Notes: generated from the sequence alone by a model not told the origin. A stretch of 64,000 nt of DNA from Chthoniobacteraceae bacterium (GCA_947471505.1 CANIWM010000001.1:124001-188000), one strand, 5' to 3'; shown: positions 9,531 to 18,309, numbered from the stretch's first letter. Translations and numbers: made by a program.

Positions 9531-10940
9531 TTACCCTTGAAGGATGTCTTTCACCACATGCCCGTACACGTCCGTCAGCCGGTAATTGCGCCCGTCGTGC
9601 TTGTAGGTCAGCCGTTCGTGGTCGAGGCCGAGCTGGTTCAGGATGGTCGCGTGTAAGTCGTGCATGTGAACTTTATCCACGATGGCGTGATGGCCAAATT
9701 CATCGGTCTCCCCGTACGCGATGCCCGGCTTCACCCCGCCGCCCGCCAGCCACACGGAGAAGCCGCCGGGGTTGTGGTCGCGGCCTGTGCCGTTCTTCTC
9801 GGCGTAGGGCGTGCGCCCAAATTCGCCGCCCCACCAGACGAGCGTGTCGTCGAGCAATCCGCGCGCGGCGAGGTCAGCGAGGAGGCCGGCGACGGGCTTA
9901 TCCACCGCGCGAGCGTGCTCGCCGTGTTTGGGTAAATTGCTGTGCTGGTCCCACGCGGGGTTGTTCGAGTTATCGCCGTAGTTCACTTGGATAAAGCGGA
10001 CGCCGGATTCCGCCAGCCTGCGGGCCATGAGGCACTGGCGGCCAAAGTTATCCGTCGGTTGTTCGTTGATCCCGTAAAGCGCCAGCGTCGCGGCGGATTC
10101 GCGGCTGAGGTCCACCACGTCCGGCGCGTGCGACTGCATCCGCCAAGCGAGTTCGTAGCTCTGGATGACGGCCTCCAGCTCGCTGTCGCCTGGCTTGGCG
10201 GCGAGCTGCTCGGCGTTGATCTCGCGGAGCAGGTCCATCTGCCGCTGCGCCGCCTCCGGCGAACGGGCCGACGTGATATTGCGAAAAGCCGTCTCTTTTG
10301 CCGAGAGCCCACTGCGCCCGAGCGCCGTGCCCTGATACACAGCGGGCAGGAACGCATTGCCGTAATTACGCGGCCCGCCATTGCCCAGACTCGGCGAGAT
10401 GCTCACGAAGCCCGGCAGATTTTCATTCGCCGAGCCCAGCCCGTACGTCACCCACGAGCCCATGGACGGGCGGATGAAGTTCGTCGTCCCCGTGTGTAAA
10501 AAGAGCGTCGCCGGGCCATGCGCGACTCCTTCCGTGTGCATGGAGCGGATCACGCACAGCTTATCCGCGTGCGCCGCCATCTCGGGGAAAAGCTCGCTCA
10601 CCCACGTCCCACACTGCCCGCGTTGCTTGAAGTCCCACATCGGCTTCATCACCCGCTGCTCTGCGCCCTTCCCCGTCTTTGCCAACGCGCGCGCATCGTC
10701 GAAGTGCATCATCTTCCCATCGTCGGCAAAGAGCCGCGCCTTGTGGTCGAACGAATCCACCTGCGACACCCCGCCCTGCATAAAAAGAAAGATCACCCGC
10801 TTTGCACGAGGCGTGTGGTGCGGCGCACGAGGCGCGAGCGGATTAGCCCCCTCCGCCAAAAGCCCTGCCAGCGCCATAGAGCCAAAGCCGCAAGCGAGCC
10901 GCTGAAGTGCCGAACGTCGGGTAAAGAGCGTGGAGTTCAT
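9531..10940 (-). CDS. DUF1501 family protein (Tat-exported)
   Basis: This 469-aa DUF1501 protein belongs to a sulfatase/alkaline-phosphatase-fold family abundant in Planctomycetes and Verrucomicrobia, whose biochemical role is unproven. The start at 10940 gives a twin-arginine type signal (FTRRSALQRLACGFGSMALAG). Family motifs follow: FLFMQGGVSQVDSFDHK, WVTYGLGS, PGFVSISPSLGNGGPRNYG, and near the C-terminus WWGGEFGRTPYAEK, GRDHNPGGFSVWLAGGG and VHMHDLHATILNQLGLDH. In these genomes DUF1501 is usually paired with a PSD1-type cytochrome; here no partner is adjacent, so this copy is an orphan. It diverges from the CPBP protease across about 20 bp. Confidence 0.9.
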   Translation of the reverse strand: MNSTLFTRRSALQRLACGFGSMALAGLLAEGANPLAPRAPHHTPRAKRVIFLFMQGGVSQVDSFDHKARLFADDGKMMHFDDARALAKTGKGAEQRVMKPMWDFKQRGQCGTWVSELFPEMAAHADKLCVIRSMHTEGVAHGPATLFLHTGTTNFIRPSMGSWVTYGLGSANENLPGFVSISPSLGNGGPRNYGNAFLPAVYQGTALGRSGLSAKETAFRNITSARSPEAAQRQMDLLREINAEQLAAKPGDSELEAVIQSYELAWRMQSHAPDVVDLSRESAATLALYGINEQPTDNFGRQCLMARRLAESGVRFIQVNYGDNSNNPAWDQHSNLPKHGEHARAVDKPVAGLLADLAARGLLDDTLVWWGGEFGRTPYAEKNGTGRDHNPGGFSVWLAGGGVKPGIAYGETDEFGHHAIVDKVHMHDLHATILNQLGLDHERLTYKHDGRNYRLTDVYGHVVKDILQG

Positions 10941-10960
10941 GCCCGCTATCGTACCTCTGC

Positions 10961-11881
10961 ATGGCGGCAGCGGCAAGATTGGTTCGAGTATTTCGTGGAC
11001 AATACGGCCGTTTTTTACCGAAGACGGGAGCTGTGTTTTTCATCGCTTCCGCAACCGACATACCGACTGTGCCCCCGGAGTATGTTTCGATCTCGTCTGC
11101 GGTGCTTGTGTGGGCGACGCTGGGAGGCTTGATCGTTTACTATCGGGCGCTCGTGCGAATGGTGGACCGCGGTGGGCGCTTGCGGCGCGACATGCTCGGG
11201 ATTCCGGACCTTCCGGTGCTCGCGGTGTTGCTCTTCCTTCTCGGACTCATCGCCGTGTACACATGGCTCCCAAAAGGACCGCCCGTCCCGATGAACTCAG
11301 CGCATATCATCCCCGGCGCGCTTGAGTTCGCCGTGTTTCCTCTGGGCATCTTGGTCTTCCTCAATGCTCGCAACATTAGCATTATCGAACTCTTCGGCTT
11401 GCGCAAAGTGCCCGTCGTGACTGCGCTGGGATACGGCTTCGGATTCCTCGTCGCGCTCCTGCCGATATTCATTGCCGCCTCGGAGTTTGCCGCCCGCAAG
11501 CTCGGGAGCGAGGCGAAGCTCCAGCCGCTCGTCGAGCTCTACCAAGCCGCCGTCCGCAACCGCGACTGGACGGTCATCTGGCACACCTGCCTTGCCGCCG
11601 CCGTCATCGCGCCCATCTCGGAAGAGATCCTTTTTCGCGGCTACCTTTACCAAGCACTCAAGCGCTTCATCGGCCCGATCCCCAGCGCCATCCTCGGCGC
11701 CGTCCTCTTCGCCGCCATCCACCCTACCGCGGCTGGGCTCCCAGGGCTCACGCTCCTCGCGCTCGCTCTCACCATCGCCTTCGAGTGGTCCGGTTCGCTT
11801 CTCGTGCCGATCGTGATGCACGCGCTCTTCAACAGCCTCAGCCTCGCATGGGGCGCGTGGACGACTTCGCAACTCCCATGA
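10961..11881 (+). CDS. CPBP family intramembrane metalloprotease
   Basis: This 306-aa polytopic membrane protein has the CPBP (CAAX protease, Abi) motifs: SEEILFRGYLY with Glu221-Glu222 and Arg226, a histidine motif AAIHPT (His254) and a second histidine motif VMHALFNSLS (His287, Asn291), the residues that hold water or a metal in Rce1-like proteases. Hydrophobic segments lie around 45-65, 85-105, 120-135 and 155-175. The first ~25 residues are basic and overlap the divergent DUF1501 promoter region, so GTG 11033 or later may be the true start. The stop overlaps the thiL start (ATGA), so the two are probably translated together. The substrate is unknown. Confidence 0.86.
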   Translation: MAAAARLVRVFRGQYGRFLPKTGAVFFIASATDIPTVPPEYVSISSAVLVWATLGGLIVYYRALVRMVDRGGRLRRDMLGIPDLPVLAVLLFLLGLIAVYTWLPKGPPVPMNSAHIIPGALEFAVFPLGILVFLNARNISIIELFGLRKVPVVTALGYGFGFLVALLPIFIAASEFAARKLGSEAKLQPLVELYQAAVRNRDWTVIWHTCLAAAVIAPISEEILFRGYLYQALKRFIGPIPSAILGAVLFAAIHPTAAGLPGLTLLALALTIAFEWSGSLLVPIVMHALFNSLSLAWGAWTTSQLP

Positions 11882-12777
11882 AGCTCTCCTCTCTGGGCGA
11901 AGACGCCGTCGTCCGCGAACTCATTCGCGGCCTCCCGCTGGGCGAAAACGTCATCGTCGGCGCTGGCGACGACTGCGCTGTGCTCGGGCAAAAAAACGAC
12001 GGTTGGTGGCGCTTGGTAAAAACCGACGCTGTCATCGCAGGCGTCCATTTTCTCCCCGAGGAAAAAGCCGCCCGCATCGGCTGGAAAGCCCTCTGCCGCG
12101 CCATCAGCGACATCGCTGCCATGGGCGGAATCCCCGAGCACGCGCTCATCACCCTCGGCGTCTCCGGCGACACCGACCTCGCTTGGCTACGCGGGCTCTA
12201 TACCGGTCTGCGCAAGGCTGCACGCCGCTTCGGCGTTGGCATCGTCGGCGGCGAGACATGCCGATCGCCCGGCGCGACCTTCATCAATATCGCCCTCAGC
12301 GGGCGCGTCGAAAGGAACCTCTGCGTCCTTCGCTCCGGCGGAAAAGTGGACGATGCAATCTACGTCACCGGCACCCTCGGCGGCTCGCTCGCGGGCAAAC
12401 ACCTCGACTTCATCCCCCGCCTCGCCGAAGCCCGCTGGCTCGTCGCCCACCACCGCCCCAGCGCCATGATGGACCTCAGCGACGGCCTTGGATCCGACCT
12501 CCCGCGCCTCGCTGCCGCCAGCAAATGCGGCCACGAACTCTGGCCACTCTCGCTCCCCTGCACGCCGGGTTCCACGCCCGTCAATGCCATGAACGACGGC
12601 GAAGATTTCGAGCTGCTCTTCACCATCGCCCCCCCCGCCGCCGCCGCGCTGGAGCGAGCTTGGCGTAAGCAATTCCCCAAGCTCCCGCTCACCTGCATCG
12701 GCCGCCTCACACGCAAAACTCCACGTCCCCGAGGAAGCTCCCGCTCGACTGGATACGACCACTTCAAAGCGCAGTGA
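11878..12777 (+). CDS. thiL: Thiamine-monophosphate kinase
   Basis: ThiL phosphorylates thiamine monophosphate to the active cofactor thiamine diphosphate using ATP, in the cytoplasm. The 299-aa protein shows GAGDDCAVL (about 22-30), the Asp-rich metal site region KTDAVIAGVHFL, CRAISDIAAMGG, GIVGGETC, and MMDLSDGLGSDLPRL, all typical of the PurM/ThiL fold. The start at 11878 is fixed by a 4-bp ATGA overlap with the CPBP protease and by homology at SLGEDAVV; longer in-frame starts lie inside the upstream gene and are rejected. No other thiamine biosynthesis gene is adjacent, although a YjbQ-family gene occurs 19 kb away. Confidence 0.93.
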   Translation: MKLSSLGEDAVVRELIRGLPLGENVIVGAGDDCAVLGQKNDGWWRLVKTDAVIAGVHFLPEEKAARIGWKALCRAISDIAAMGGIPEHALITLGVSGDTDLAWLRGLYTGLRKAARRFGVGIVGGETCRSPGATFINIALSGRVERNLCVLRSGGKVDDAIYVTGTLGGSLAGKHLDFIPRLAEARWLVAHHRPSAMMDLSDGLGSDLPRLAAASKCGHELWPLSLPCTPGSTPVNAMNDGEDFELLFTIAPPAAAALERAWRKQFPKLPLTCIGRLTRKTPRPRGSSRSTGYDHFKAQ

Positions 12778-12828
12778 ACCGCGAGAGCACAGCGCTCGCC
12801 ACTATTTCAAAAGCGAACGACGAAGCTG

Positions 12829-13455
12829 CTATCGGAGAAACGGGTTTGTCCGCTTCTCGATACCGATCTTTGTAGCGGGGCCGTGGCCGGGCAGCACGGT
12901 GACGTTATCATCTAGGAGCCACAGCTTTTCGCGGATGCCGCTCAGGAGCAGCGCGTGGTCGCCGCCGGGGAGATCGGTGCGTCCGATGCCGCCAGCAAAG
13001 AGGACGTCGCCGCCGAAAAGGACGCCGCTTTCTTTCTCCAAAAAGCACAGACTGCCAGGGCAGTGGCCGGGCACGAGGAGCACTTGGAAGTCAACGCCGG
13101 TGAGAAGATCGGAGTCGGTTTCCTCCATGAAGTGATCGGGCTCTACGGGCTCGATCTCCCAGTTCATGCCGAACTGTTTGTAGAAGTTGCGGTCGGTGAT
13201 GATGGGCATGGTATCGCGGTGGCAGACGACGCGGCAGCCGTGCTCGGCCTTGATGCGTGCCGCGTCCCAAACGTGGTCGATGTGTCCGTGCGTGAGCAGC
13301 AGCCATTGCACGCGGTGGCCGCTTTCTGCGAGCCAGTCGGCGGCTCCTTGTGGGGCATCAATGAGGATGCCGCTATCGGGCAGGAAGAAGGTGTTGGTGT
13401 CGAAGATGCCTCCGGTGAATACGTCGATTTTCATAGATGCCGAATTTATGTCCAT
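12829..13455 (-). CDS. MBL-fold metallo-hydrolase, glyoxalase II-like
   Basis: This 208-aa metallo-beta-lactamase-fold hydrolase has the metal motif THGHIDH (55-61), a later VPGHCPGS, the bridging-Asp region FGGDVLFAGGIGRTD and C-terminal LPGHGP, all five ligand motifs of the glyoxalase II-like branch. The N-terminus follows the usual pattern of one short beta-hairpin (DVFTGGIFDTNTFFL). The second Met (13434) is an equally plausible start. The substrate may be a thioester such as a glutathione or bacillithiol adduct, but the family is promiscuous. It is flanked by convergent thiL and divergent SGNH hydrolase genes, so it is monocistronic. Confidence 0.87.
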   Translation of the reverse strand: MDINSASMKIDVFTGGIFDTNTFFLPDSGILIDAPQGAADWLAESGHRVQWLLLTHGHIDHVWDAARIKAEHGCRVVCHRDTMPIITDRNFYKQFGMNWEIEPVEPDHFMEETDSDLLTGVDFQVLLVPGHCPGSLCFLEKESGVLFGGDVLFAGGIGRTDLPGGDHALLLSGIREKLWLLDDNVTVLPGHGPATKIGIEKRTNPFLR

Positions 13456-13533
13456 GGTCGATCCCGAATGACACGGAAAATCCCGTCAAGATTCCGGCTC
13501 GCCAGCGACGGAGTTCCACAAGACTCTCATGAA

Positions 13534-14196
13534 ATGCGAACTCCAGCTTTCATACTCGTCATAGCCCTCTTCCATTTCATCACCACCGGCCACGCGGAGC
13601 CGAAGGTTGCCAACCGATTCGAGAAAGAGATCGCGACCTACGAGGCGGCGGATAAGACCAACCCGCCTCCGCAGAGTGCCGTTTTGTTCACCGGCGCATC
13701 GGGCATCCGGATGTGGAAAACGCTCGCGGAGGACTTCCCAGGGGTGACCGTCGTCAACAGGGGCTTCGGAGGGTCGCAGCTCTCGGATTCGGTGGAGTTC
13801 GTGGACCGCATCGTCGTCCCGTATCACCCCAAGACAATCGTCATCCAGGCCGGCGGAAACGACATCAACTCCGGAAAGTCACCGGAACAAGTGCTGGCAG
13901 ATTTCCAGACATGGGTCGCCAAGGTGCGGGCAGCGCTGCCCAAAGTGCGCCTCATCTATCTCAGTCAGGGCCCGAGCCCGCTGCGATGGGCGCAACGCGA
14001 GAAGCAGCAGCAGGCGAATCAACTCGTCCGCGACTTCATCGCGGGGGGCGAGAACATGGCGTTTGTGGACATCTGGGCTCCATGTATCGGAGCCGACGGC
14101 CAGCCGCGCCCGGAGTTGTTCATCGCCGACCGGCTGCACCCAAGCGCCGAGCAATATCAGATCCGCGCCAAACTCATCCGCGCGGCATTGGAGTAA
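13534..14196 (+). CDS. Secreted SGNH/GDSL hydrolase
   Basis: This 220-aa secreted esterase-type protein has a signal peptide (MRTPAFILVIALFHFITTGHA). SGNH blocks are visible: block I VLFTGASGIRMW with nucleophile Ser56, block II NRGFGGSQL with oxyanion Gly, block III IQAGGNDIN with Asn, and block V DRLHPSAEQY with the Asp-His pair. The whole resembles the platelet-activating-factor acetylhydrolase-like GDSL group common in Planctomycetes and Verrucomicrobia. It probably removes acyl or acetyl groups from carbohydrates in the periplasm; the substrate is not known. ATG 13534 gives the signal peptide directly; upstream in-frame codons lie in the control region of the divergent hydrolase. Confidence 0.88.
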   Translation: MRTPAFILVIALFHFITTGHAEPKVANRFEKEIATYEAADKTNPPPQSAVLFTGASGIRMWKTLAEDFPGVTVVNRGFGGSQLSDSVEFVDRIVVPYHPKTIVIQAGGNDINSGKSPEQVLADFQTWVAKVRAALPKVRLIYLSQGPSPLRWAQREKQQQANQLVRDFIAGGENMAFVDIWAPCIGADGQPRPELFIADRLHPSAEQYQIRAKLIRAALE

Positions 14197-14197
14197 A

Positions 14198-14548
14198 TCA
14201 GGCCGGTTTGTGCTCGCAGAGCGCGTTCCGTGCGACCACCCACTCCTCCACCGGAAGCCCGCCAATGAGATGCTCCGAGAGCACGCGCTCGAAGCGGTCC
14301 TTCGTCATATCGCCGTACCACACGCCTTCCGGATAAACGACAATCCACGGCCCACCGATGCAAATGCGGAAGCACTGCGCCTTCGTCCGCATCGCCTGCA
14401 CGCCCGTTTCGCGGACCCGTTGCTTGATATGCTCCCAAAGCACTTCGGCGTCGGCAGGCACGCAGCAGTCCGGGCCCATGCACAAAAAGAGATGCCGTTG
14501 AGCGGTGGCGATTGTGGCTTTCTTCAGCCCGGCGGAAAGAGCGTCCAT
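14198..14548 (-). CDS. Thioredoxin-like [2Fe-2S] ferredoxin
   Basis: This 116-aa protein is a (2Fe-2S) ferredoxin of the thioredoxin-like fold. The cluster cysteines follow the family spacing: FLCMGPDCC (Cys23 and Cys28/29) and CFRICIGGPW (Cys59, Cys63). The C-terminal VYPEGVWYGDM is also typical of this family. ATG 14548 is chosen because it fits the family length; a longer frame upstream has no matching features. Role: cytoplasmic electron transfer, partner unknown. The stop is one base beyond the end of the convergent SGNH gene. The SRPBCC gene upstream on the same strand is 67 bp away and might be co-transcribed. Confidence 0.85.
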   Translation of the reverse strand: MDALSAGLKKATIATAQRHLFLCMGPDCCVPADAEVLWEHIKQRVRETGVQAMRTKAQCFRICIGGPWIVVYPEGVWYGDMTKDRFERVLSEHLIGGLPVEEWVVARNALCEHKPA

Positions 14549-14615
14549 GATGGGACCACGAATGACCAAGCGGGACCCGGGGCGCAAGCGCGGGGATTCA
14601 CTATGCACCGGTCCT

Positions 14616-15152
14616 CTACTTGGGCGCTGCGGAAGACGCGATTTTCCCGAGGTCGGCGAGCCCTTTCTCAAACTGCGGGCCGCACATCTTTTCGCAGTCC
14701 ATAAACAAGCTGAACGCCTTGCCCATGAACGTCTGCGGACCATACATGGCCCACGTCACCACCGTCTTGTCGCCGTCGGGTTTGAAAGTGAAATCCACTG
14801 TGCTCGTGCCTTCCATCGGCTTCTTCCAGTCCATGCGCATCCGCACGAGTTCACCAGGCTTGCTCTCGGTGATGGTCGCGGAGCCCGTGCCAACTTCCTC
14901 GCCCTCCCAACTCGCCACCGCGCCGACGCCGGATTGCGGCCCGCTGTAAGTATTCTTCGCGGCGGGATCGAGTTTGAGCCACGGGTTCCACTCGTTGAAT
15001 TTCCGGTGGTCATTCACATGCTCGAAAAGCGCGATCGGTGAGGCCGCGAGCGTTGCGCGTCGTTCGACACGGAAGTTGTTCGGCTGCATCGCTGCGATGA
15101 TGAGAAAGATGACAATGATGGCCGCGAGGCCGATGAGGATTTTCTTGAACAT
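14616..15152 (-). CDS. SRPBCC family protein with N-terminal membrane anchor
   Basis: This 178-aa protein has an N-terminal hydrophobic anchor (MFKKILIGLAAIIVIFLIIA) followed by a START/Bet v1-like SRPBCC domain. The order FRVERRATLAAS, FEHVNDHRKFNEWNPWLKLD, TYSGPQSGVGAVASWEG and later MDWKKPMEGTSTV, then TFKPDGDKTVVTWAM, matches polyketide cyclase/dehydrase-type SRPBCC proteins. ATG 15152 is chosen because it begins the anchor; the longer frame adds a basic, unrelated leader. The domain binds hydrophobic ligands in a cavity; the ligand is unknown. It probably sits on the outer leaflet of the inner membrane. Confidence 0.82.
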   Translation of the reverse strand: MFKKILIGLAAIIVIFLIIAAMQPNNFRVERRATLAASPIALFEHVNDHRKFNEWNPWLKLDPAAKNTYSGPQSGVGAVASWEGEEVGTGSATITESKPGELVRMRMDWKKPMEGTSTVDFTFKPDGDKTVVTWAMYGPQTFMGKAFSLFMDCEKMCGPQFEKGLADLGKIASSAAPK

Positions 15153-15325
15153 GGTGTTTTGATGGTTGGTTAGAGTTTTGCCGCGAGTGATGAGAGCCGA
15201 TCTGTGCATTGGCCTCAGCCGGGATAAAAGCCGATTTTCTCTGCATACTCGGCGCCCGCCCACGCTAGGTCGCCGGGACGCTCACGCCGCATCAACTCCA
15301 GATGAGCCCCGGTTTCTGCCTTCTG

Positions 15326-16510
15326 CTATTTCATCGCATCCCGGCACCACTTCAGGGACATCAGCGCGTAACCGGTGCCGTAAGACTGGCCATAGTCGTA
15401 GAGCGGATAGTCCCACCACGACCCGTCTTTTTCCTGACGGGTGAGAAGTATTCGCGCGAGTGCCGGAGCGAGTTCGCGCTGTTTTTCCTTCGCCAAATAC
15501 TGCGCGGAGACCGTGAAATAATAGACCCCGTAGTAGTAAAAATATCCGGCGATCTTGAACGTGGATTCGTGCGGAACGGGCTTCTTGCGCCCGTAGTCGA
15601 GCCAGTGCTCGAACTCGATGAAATTGTCCGCCCACGTGGAGAGCACCGAGTCGCTCATCTTCGAATCGCCAAAGGCCCGGAGGGTCGCGTTGCACGCTTG
15701 TGAACGGCCGAGCGACCCATTGCGGCGGTTGATTTCATTCTGCGGCGCAAAGCGATGACTATGGGAATACGCGTAGGTAAAATCCGGGAACTGCTGGCGG
15801 CGAATCGACTCCAGCGAGGTATCCACCACCTTTTGATCGAGCGTGATCCCCATCGTCTCCCGCGCCTCGTGCATCGCGAGCAGCACACTCGCAGTGGTGA
15901 ACGAAGTCGTGATACCGGTCGGCTTTTGAGTGTGTAACTCTTCGAACACATGCAGGTAGCCCCAGCCGCCGTTCAAGTATTCGTAACGGTCGGCCAGCCC
16001 CACCTGCTGTTGCGCGAGCGCCTTGAGCGATGCCTGCCGCGCAGGGTCTCCAGCGGCGGATTGGTAGAGGCGCGAAATCGCACGCAGACCGTAAGCATGA
16101 CCCCAAGCATTATAAGTCGTCGTGGGATCCGCACGGCGCAGTTCCGGGAATTTCTTAAACGCCCATTTCTCGGCCTTCTCGATCGCCGCTTTGACTTCGG
16201 GGCGCGAGTCGTGCGCATCCACCAGTCCGGAAATCGCGAGTCCACTCGTGCCAATCAAGTAAGCGTCCTGCGCGCCGGGAAGTGGCGCGTAAATATTCAG
16301 CCCTTTCGTGCGGGTGGGGCCGCCGAACGAACCGTCCGGGTTTTGTTTCCCCACCAGAAAGTCCACCCCCTTGGTGATCGCCGCCTCCACCGCTGCGGGC
16401 GTGACCTGCTCCTTGGGGATGAGCACGCGGCTATCGACAACGGCGGGCTTGTCCTCCGCGCCGAGCGGCACACAGAGCGCGACCAGGGATGCAATGACTG
16501 CGGACCTCAT
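15326..16510 (-). CDS. Secreted protein with prenyltransferase/squalene-oxidase-type repeats
   Basis: This 394-aa exported protein (signal MRSAVIASLVALCVPLGA) consists of alpha/alpha-toroid repeats of the squalene-hopene cyclase/prenyltransferase kind: AAITKGVDFLVGKQNPDGSF, AIEKAEKWAFKKFPEL, and near the C-terminus ARILLTRQEKDGSWWDYPLY with the QxxDGSW signature. The acidic DxDD catalytic motif of true cyclases is not seen, and the protein is exported, so a structural or binding role is more likely than terpene cyclisation. Its start overlaps the stop of the membrane fusion protein gene by 4 bp (ATGA), so the two are translated as a unit. Proteins of this type are common in Verrucomicrobiota and Planctomycetes; function unknown. 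Confidence 0.82.
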   Translation of the reverse strand: MRSAVIASLVALCVPLGAEDKPAVVDSRVLIPKEQVTPAAVEAAITKGVDFLVGKQNPDGSFGGPTRTKGLNIYAPLPGAQDAYLIGTSGLAISGLVDAHDSRPEVKAAIEKAEKWAFKKFPELRRADPTTTYNAWGHAYGLRAISRLYQSAAGDPARQASLKALAQQQVGLADRYEYLNGGWGYLHVFEELHTQKPTGITTSFTTASVLLAMHEARETMGITLDQKVVDTSLESIRRQQFPDFTYAYSHSHRFAPQNEINRRNGSLGRSQACNATLRAFGDSKMSDSVLSTWADNFIEFEHWLDYGRKKPVPHESTFKIAGYFYYYGVYYFTVSAQYLAKEKQRELAPALARILLTRQEKDGSWWDYPLYDYGQSYGTGYALMSLKWCRDAMK

Positions 16511-17904
16511 GCGCCGGGAACGACCACCTGCATGTCTTTTGTGAGCCCCGAGAGAATCTCCACTTTCTCCCCGGACGTCATGCCGCGCTTTACCGGCACG
16601 TGCTTGATCACTCCATCCGATTCCTCGACATCGACTTCCCAGCCTCCTTCGTTTGTCGCATTCAAAGCTTTCGCAGAAACGGTCAGTGCATCGGCCTTGT
16701 GATATGCAATCACTTGGGCCGTCGCAGTCATGCCCGCGACCAGCGGAATGTCCGCAGGATACTGGCCGCTCATTGTGACCCGATAGCGCCCGTCAATCCC
16801 GGGAGTCCCAGAAACGCTGGACACTTTCACCGGAAAGGAAACGTCCGCGCGGCCGGTAAAGTTCGCGAAACCGGCGAGCTCGGATTTTAGGGAACGCGCG
16901 GTCGCTTCATCCACGGTTGACTCCAGAACCATCGCGGCATTGCCCGGAACTACCACCGCAAACGGGCGGCGGGTTGCTACTGGCGCGAGGACTGTGAGCG
17001 CCTTCGCCGGGTCGCCTGGTGCCCAGCGTCCATCCTGGATGTTTCCGTAGTAAAAATAGCCGTCCGCAGGCGCTGTGAGGACGAACAGGTTTTTCTCCGA
17101 CTGAAGTTTCGCGAGATTCTCCGCGCTGCGTTTCGCATTCACGCGTGCGTCCTCAAGCGCAATACGCTTGAGCTCCAAAGCGCGCGGGATGTTCTGCTCC
17201 TGTTCCTTGATCGCGACCGACGCGGTGAGTGCGTCACGCTCCAAAGTCACGGCCTCACGCGGCATCGTTACCTCCATCTGCCGTTTGTGGCCGAGCTTCG
17301 CGAGTGAAAGCCCGATCTCCGCAGCCTTCACGCTTTCGCGCTGGCGCCTCATCACGATTTCCTCGGTGTTTTCCGTGAGGTCGTCGGCCTTGTACATTTT
17401 TTCCAACTGCTTCATTTCCTCACGTTCTCCATCAAGCCGGAGTTCCGCCTGCTTTAACGCGAGATTGGCCCGCGTGATGTCCGCCTCGCGCCGGACGCTC
17501 TTGAAGTATTCCCACGCCTCCGCGGCTTCCTCCGCTTTGATCTTCGCGGCTTGTAATTGCAGAGGCAGGCTCTTTTCCGCCGTGACGAATTCCGCCTCCG
17601 CATTTGCCTGCGCCAGCTTACCTGCGGCGGCGGCGGACTCCGCATCGCGAAGCTTTTTCAAATAGTCCTCGTCATCGAACCGAACAAGCACCTGATCTTT
17701 TTTCACCAGACTGCCGTGCGGGACAATCTCCGCGATTGTGAAAACGCCCCATTGCCGCGCATCGACCGTGATCGGCAACGCTGCAGCAGGAAGCACCGTT
17801 GCAGAGAGCGTCGGGCGGATTGTGAATGGTTCGCTTTTGACGGGCGCTTTGGCCGCTAGAACAGCGGAACAAGCACAGAGCAATGACAGGGCGATGTGTT
17901 TCAT
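16507..17904 (-). CDS. HlyD/RND-type periplasmic adaptor (membrane fusion protein)
   Basis: This 465-aa adaptor has a signal peptide (MKHIALSLLCACSAVLAA). The lipoyl half-motif (WGVFTIAEIVPHGSLVKKDQVLVRFDDEDY, spans about 53-82) is followed by a long alpha-hairpin coiled coil (about 85-260, rich in Glu/Ala/Lys) and then the second lipoyl and beta-barrel parts (FVLTAPADGYFYYG). The C-terminal domain ends in VEILSGLTKDMQVVVPG, typical of RND adaptors. It normally links an inner-membrane pump to an outer-membrane channel. No pump gene is adjacent; upstream is a truncated outer-membrane protein whose stop overlaps this start, downstream a terpene-cyclase-repeat protein. Partners are therefore uncertain. 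Confidence 0.85.
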   Translation of the reverse strand: MKHIALSLLCACSAVLAAKAPVKSEPFTIRPTLSATVLPAAALPITVDARQWGVFTIAEIVPHGSLVKKDQVLVRFDDEDYLKKLRDAESAAAAGKLAQANAEAEFVTAEKSLPLQLQAAKIKAEEAAEAWEYFKSVRREADITRANLALKQAELRLDGEREEMKQLEKMYKADDLTENTEEIVMRRQRESVKAAEIGLSLAKLGHKRQMEVTMPREAVTLERDALTASVAIKEQEQNIPRALELKRIALEDARVNAKRSAENLAKLQSEKNLFVLTAPADGYFYYGNIQDGRWAPGDPAKALTVLAPVATRRPFAVVVPGNAAMVLESTVDEATARSLKSELAGFANFTGRADVSFPVKVSSVSGTPGIDGRYRVTMSGQYPADIPLVAGMTATAQVIAYHKADALTVSAKALNATNEGGWEVDVEESDGVIKHVPVKRGMTSGEKVEILSGLTKDMQVVVPGA

Positions 17905-18176
17905 AGTGTAGAAAAATCCAGGAAAGCAGGATTAGGTTCGCGTGAAAACGAAAGGTTAATCCTCTGGGTGATCTGCACGGTGAATTGTGCGCCGACCGTG
18001 TGGCTGAAATCGCGGGGGCCGGCTTCGTGTTCGAGGCTGTATTGAGGTTTGCGCCGGGTATGGGGGATGAAGCGGTAGCTGAGGGCGGCGTCCGGCCGCC
18101 AAAGGTTGCGGCCCCAGGATTTGGTGCCGCCGGTGCCGTCGGGGACTGCGGAGAAGAACTGCTGGTTCCAGCGAAG
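17901..18176 (-). pseudogene. C-terminal stump of an outer-membrane beta-barrel-like protein
   Basis: A 91-codon open frame ends at 17901 with a TGA that overlaps the ATG of the adaptor gene (ATGA), the hallmark of a translated upstream gene. The frame is closed on its left by an in-frame TAA at 18177-18179 and contains no convincing start codon. The residues look like the last strands of a barrel: FFSAVPDGTGGTKSWGRNLW, RPDAALSYRFIPHTRRKPQY and HTVGAQFTVQITQRINLSFS, alternating and aromatic-rich. I read it as the remaining 3' end of a gene whose 5' part was lost where the repeat boxes at 18203-18309 now lie. Alternatives: a chance open frame (unlikely given the coupled stop). Confidence 0.55.
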
Positions 18177-18202
18177 TTAGTCGAGCAACGGGCGAATGGC
18201 CG

Positions 18203-18309
18203 GATGGATGGTCGATTTACCGCGAGAGGACTCGGAGACTGGGAGACGGGGAGACGGCGCTCCTCTTCTCCAAGTCCCCAAGTCCCCAAGTCCCCAAGTC
18301 CCCAAGTCC
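18203..18309. repeat. Short dispersed repeat boxes and 8-bp tandem repeat
   Basis: Three elements lie between the outer-membrane stump and the W-DDP protein. Box 1 is at 18203-18223 (starts GATGGATGGTCG) and matches 25498-25518 at 20 of 21 positions. Box 2, GGAGACTGGGAGAC at 18234-18247, recurs exactly at 25629-25642 and, inverted, at 45359-45372. The octamer CCAAGTCC is repeated five times in tandem at 18270-18309 and ends 3 bp before the stop codon of the neighbouring gene. The tandem octamer may vary in copy number by slippage. Confidence 0.75.
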
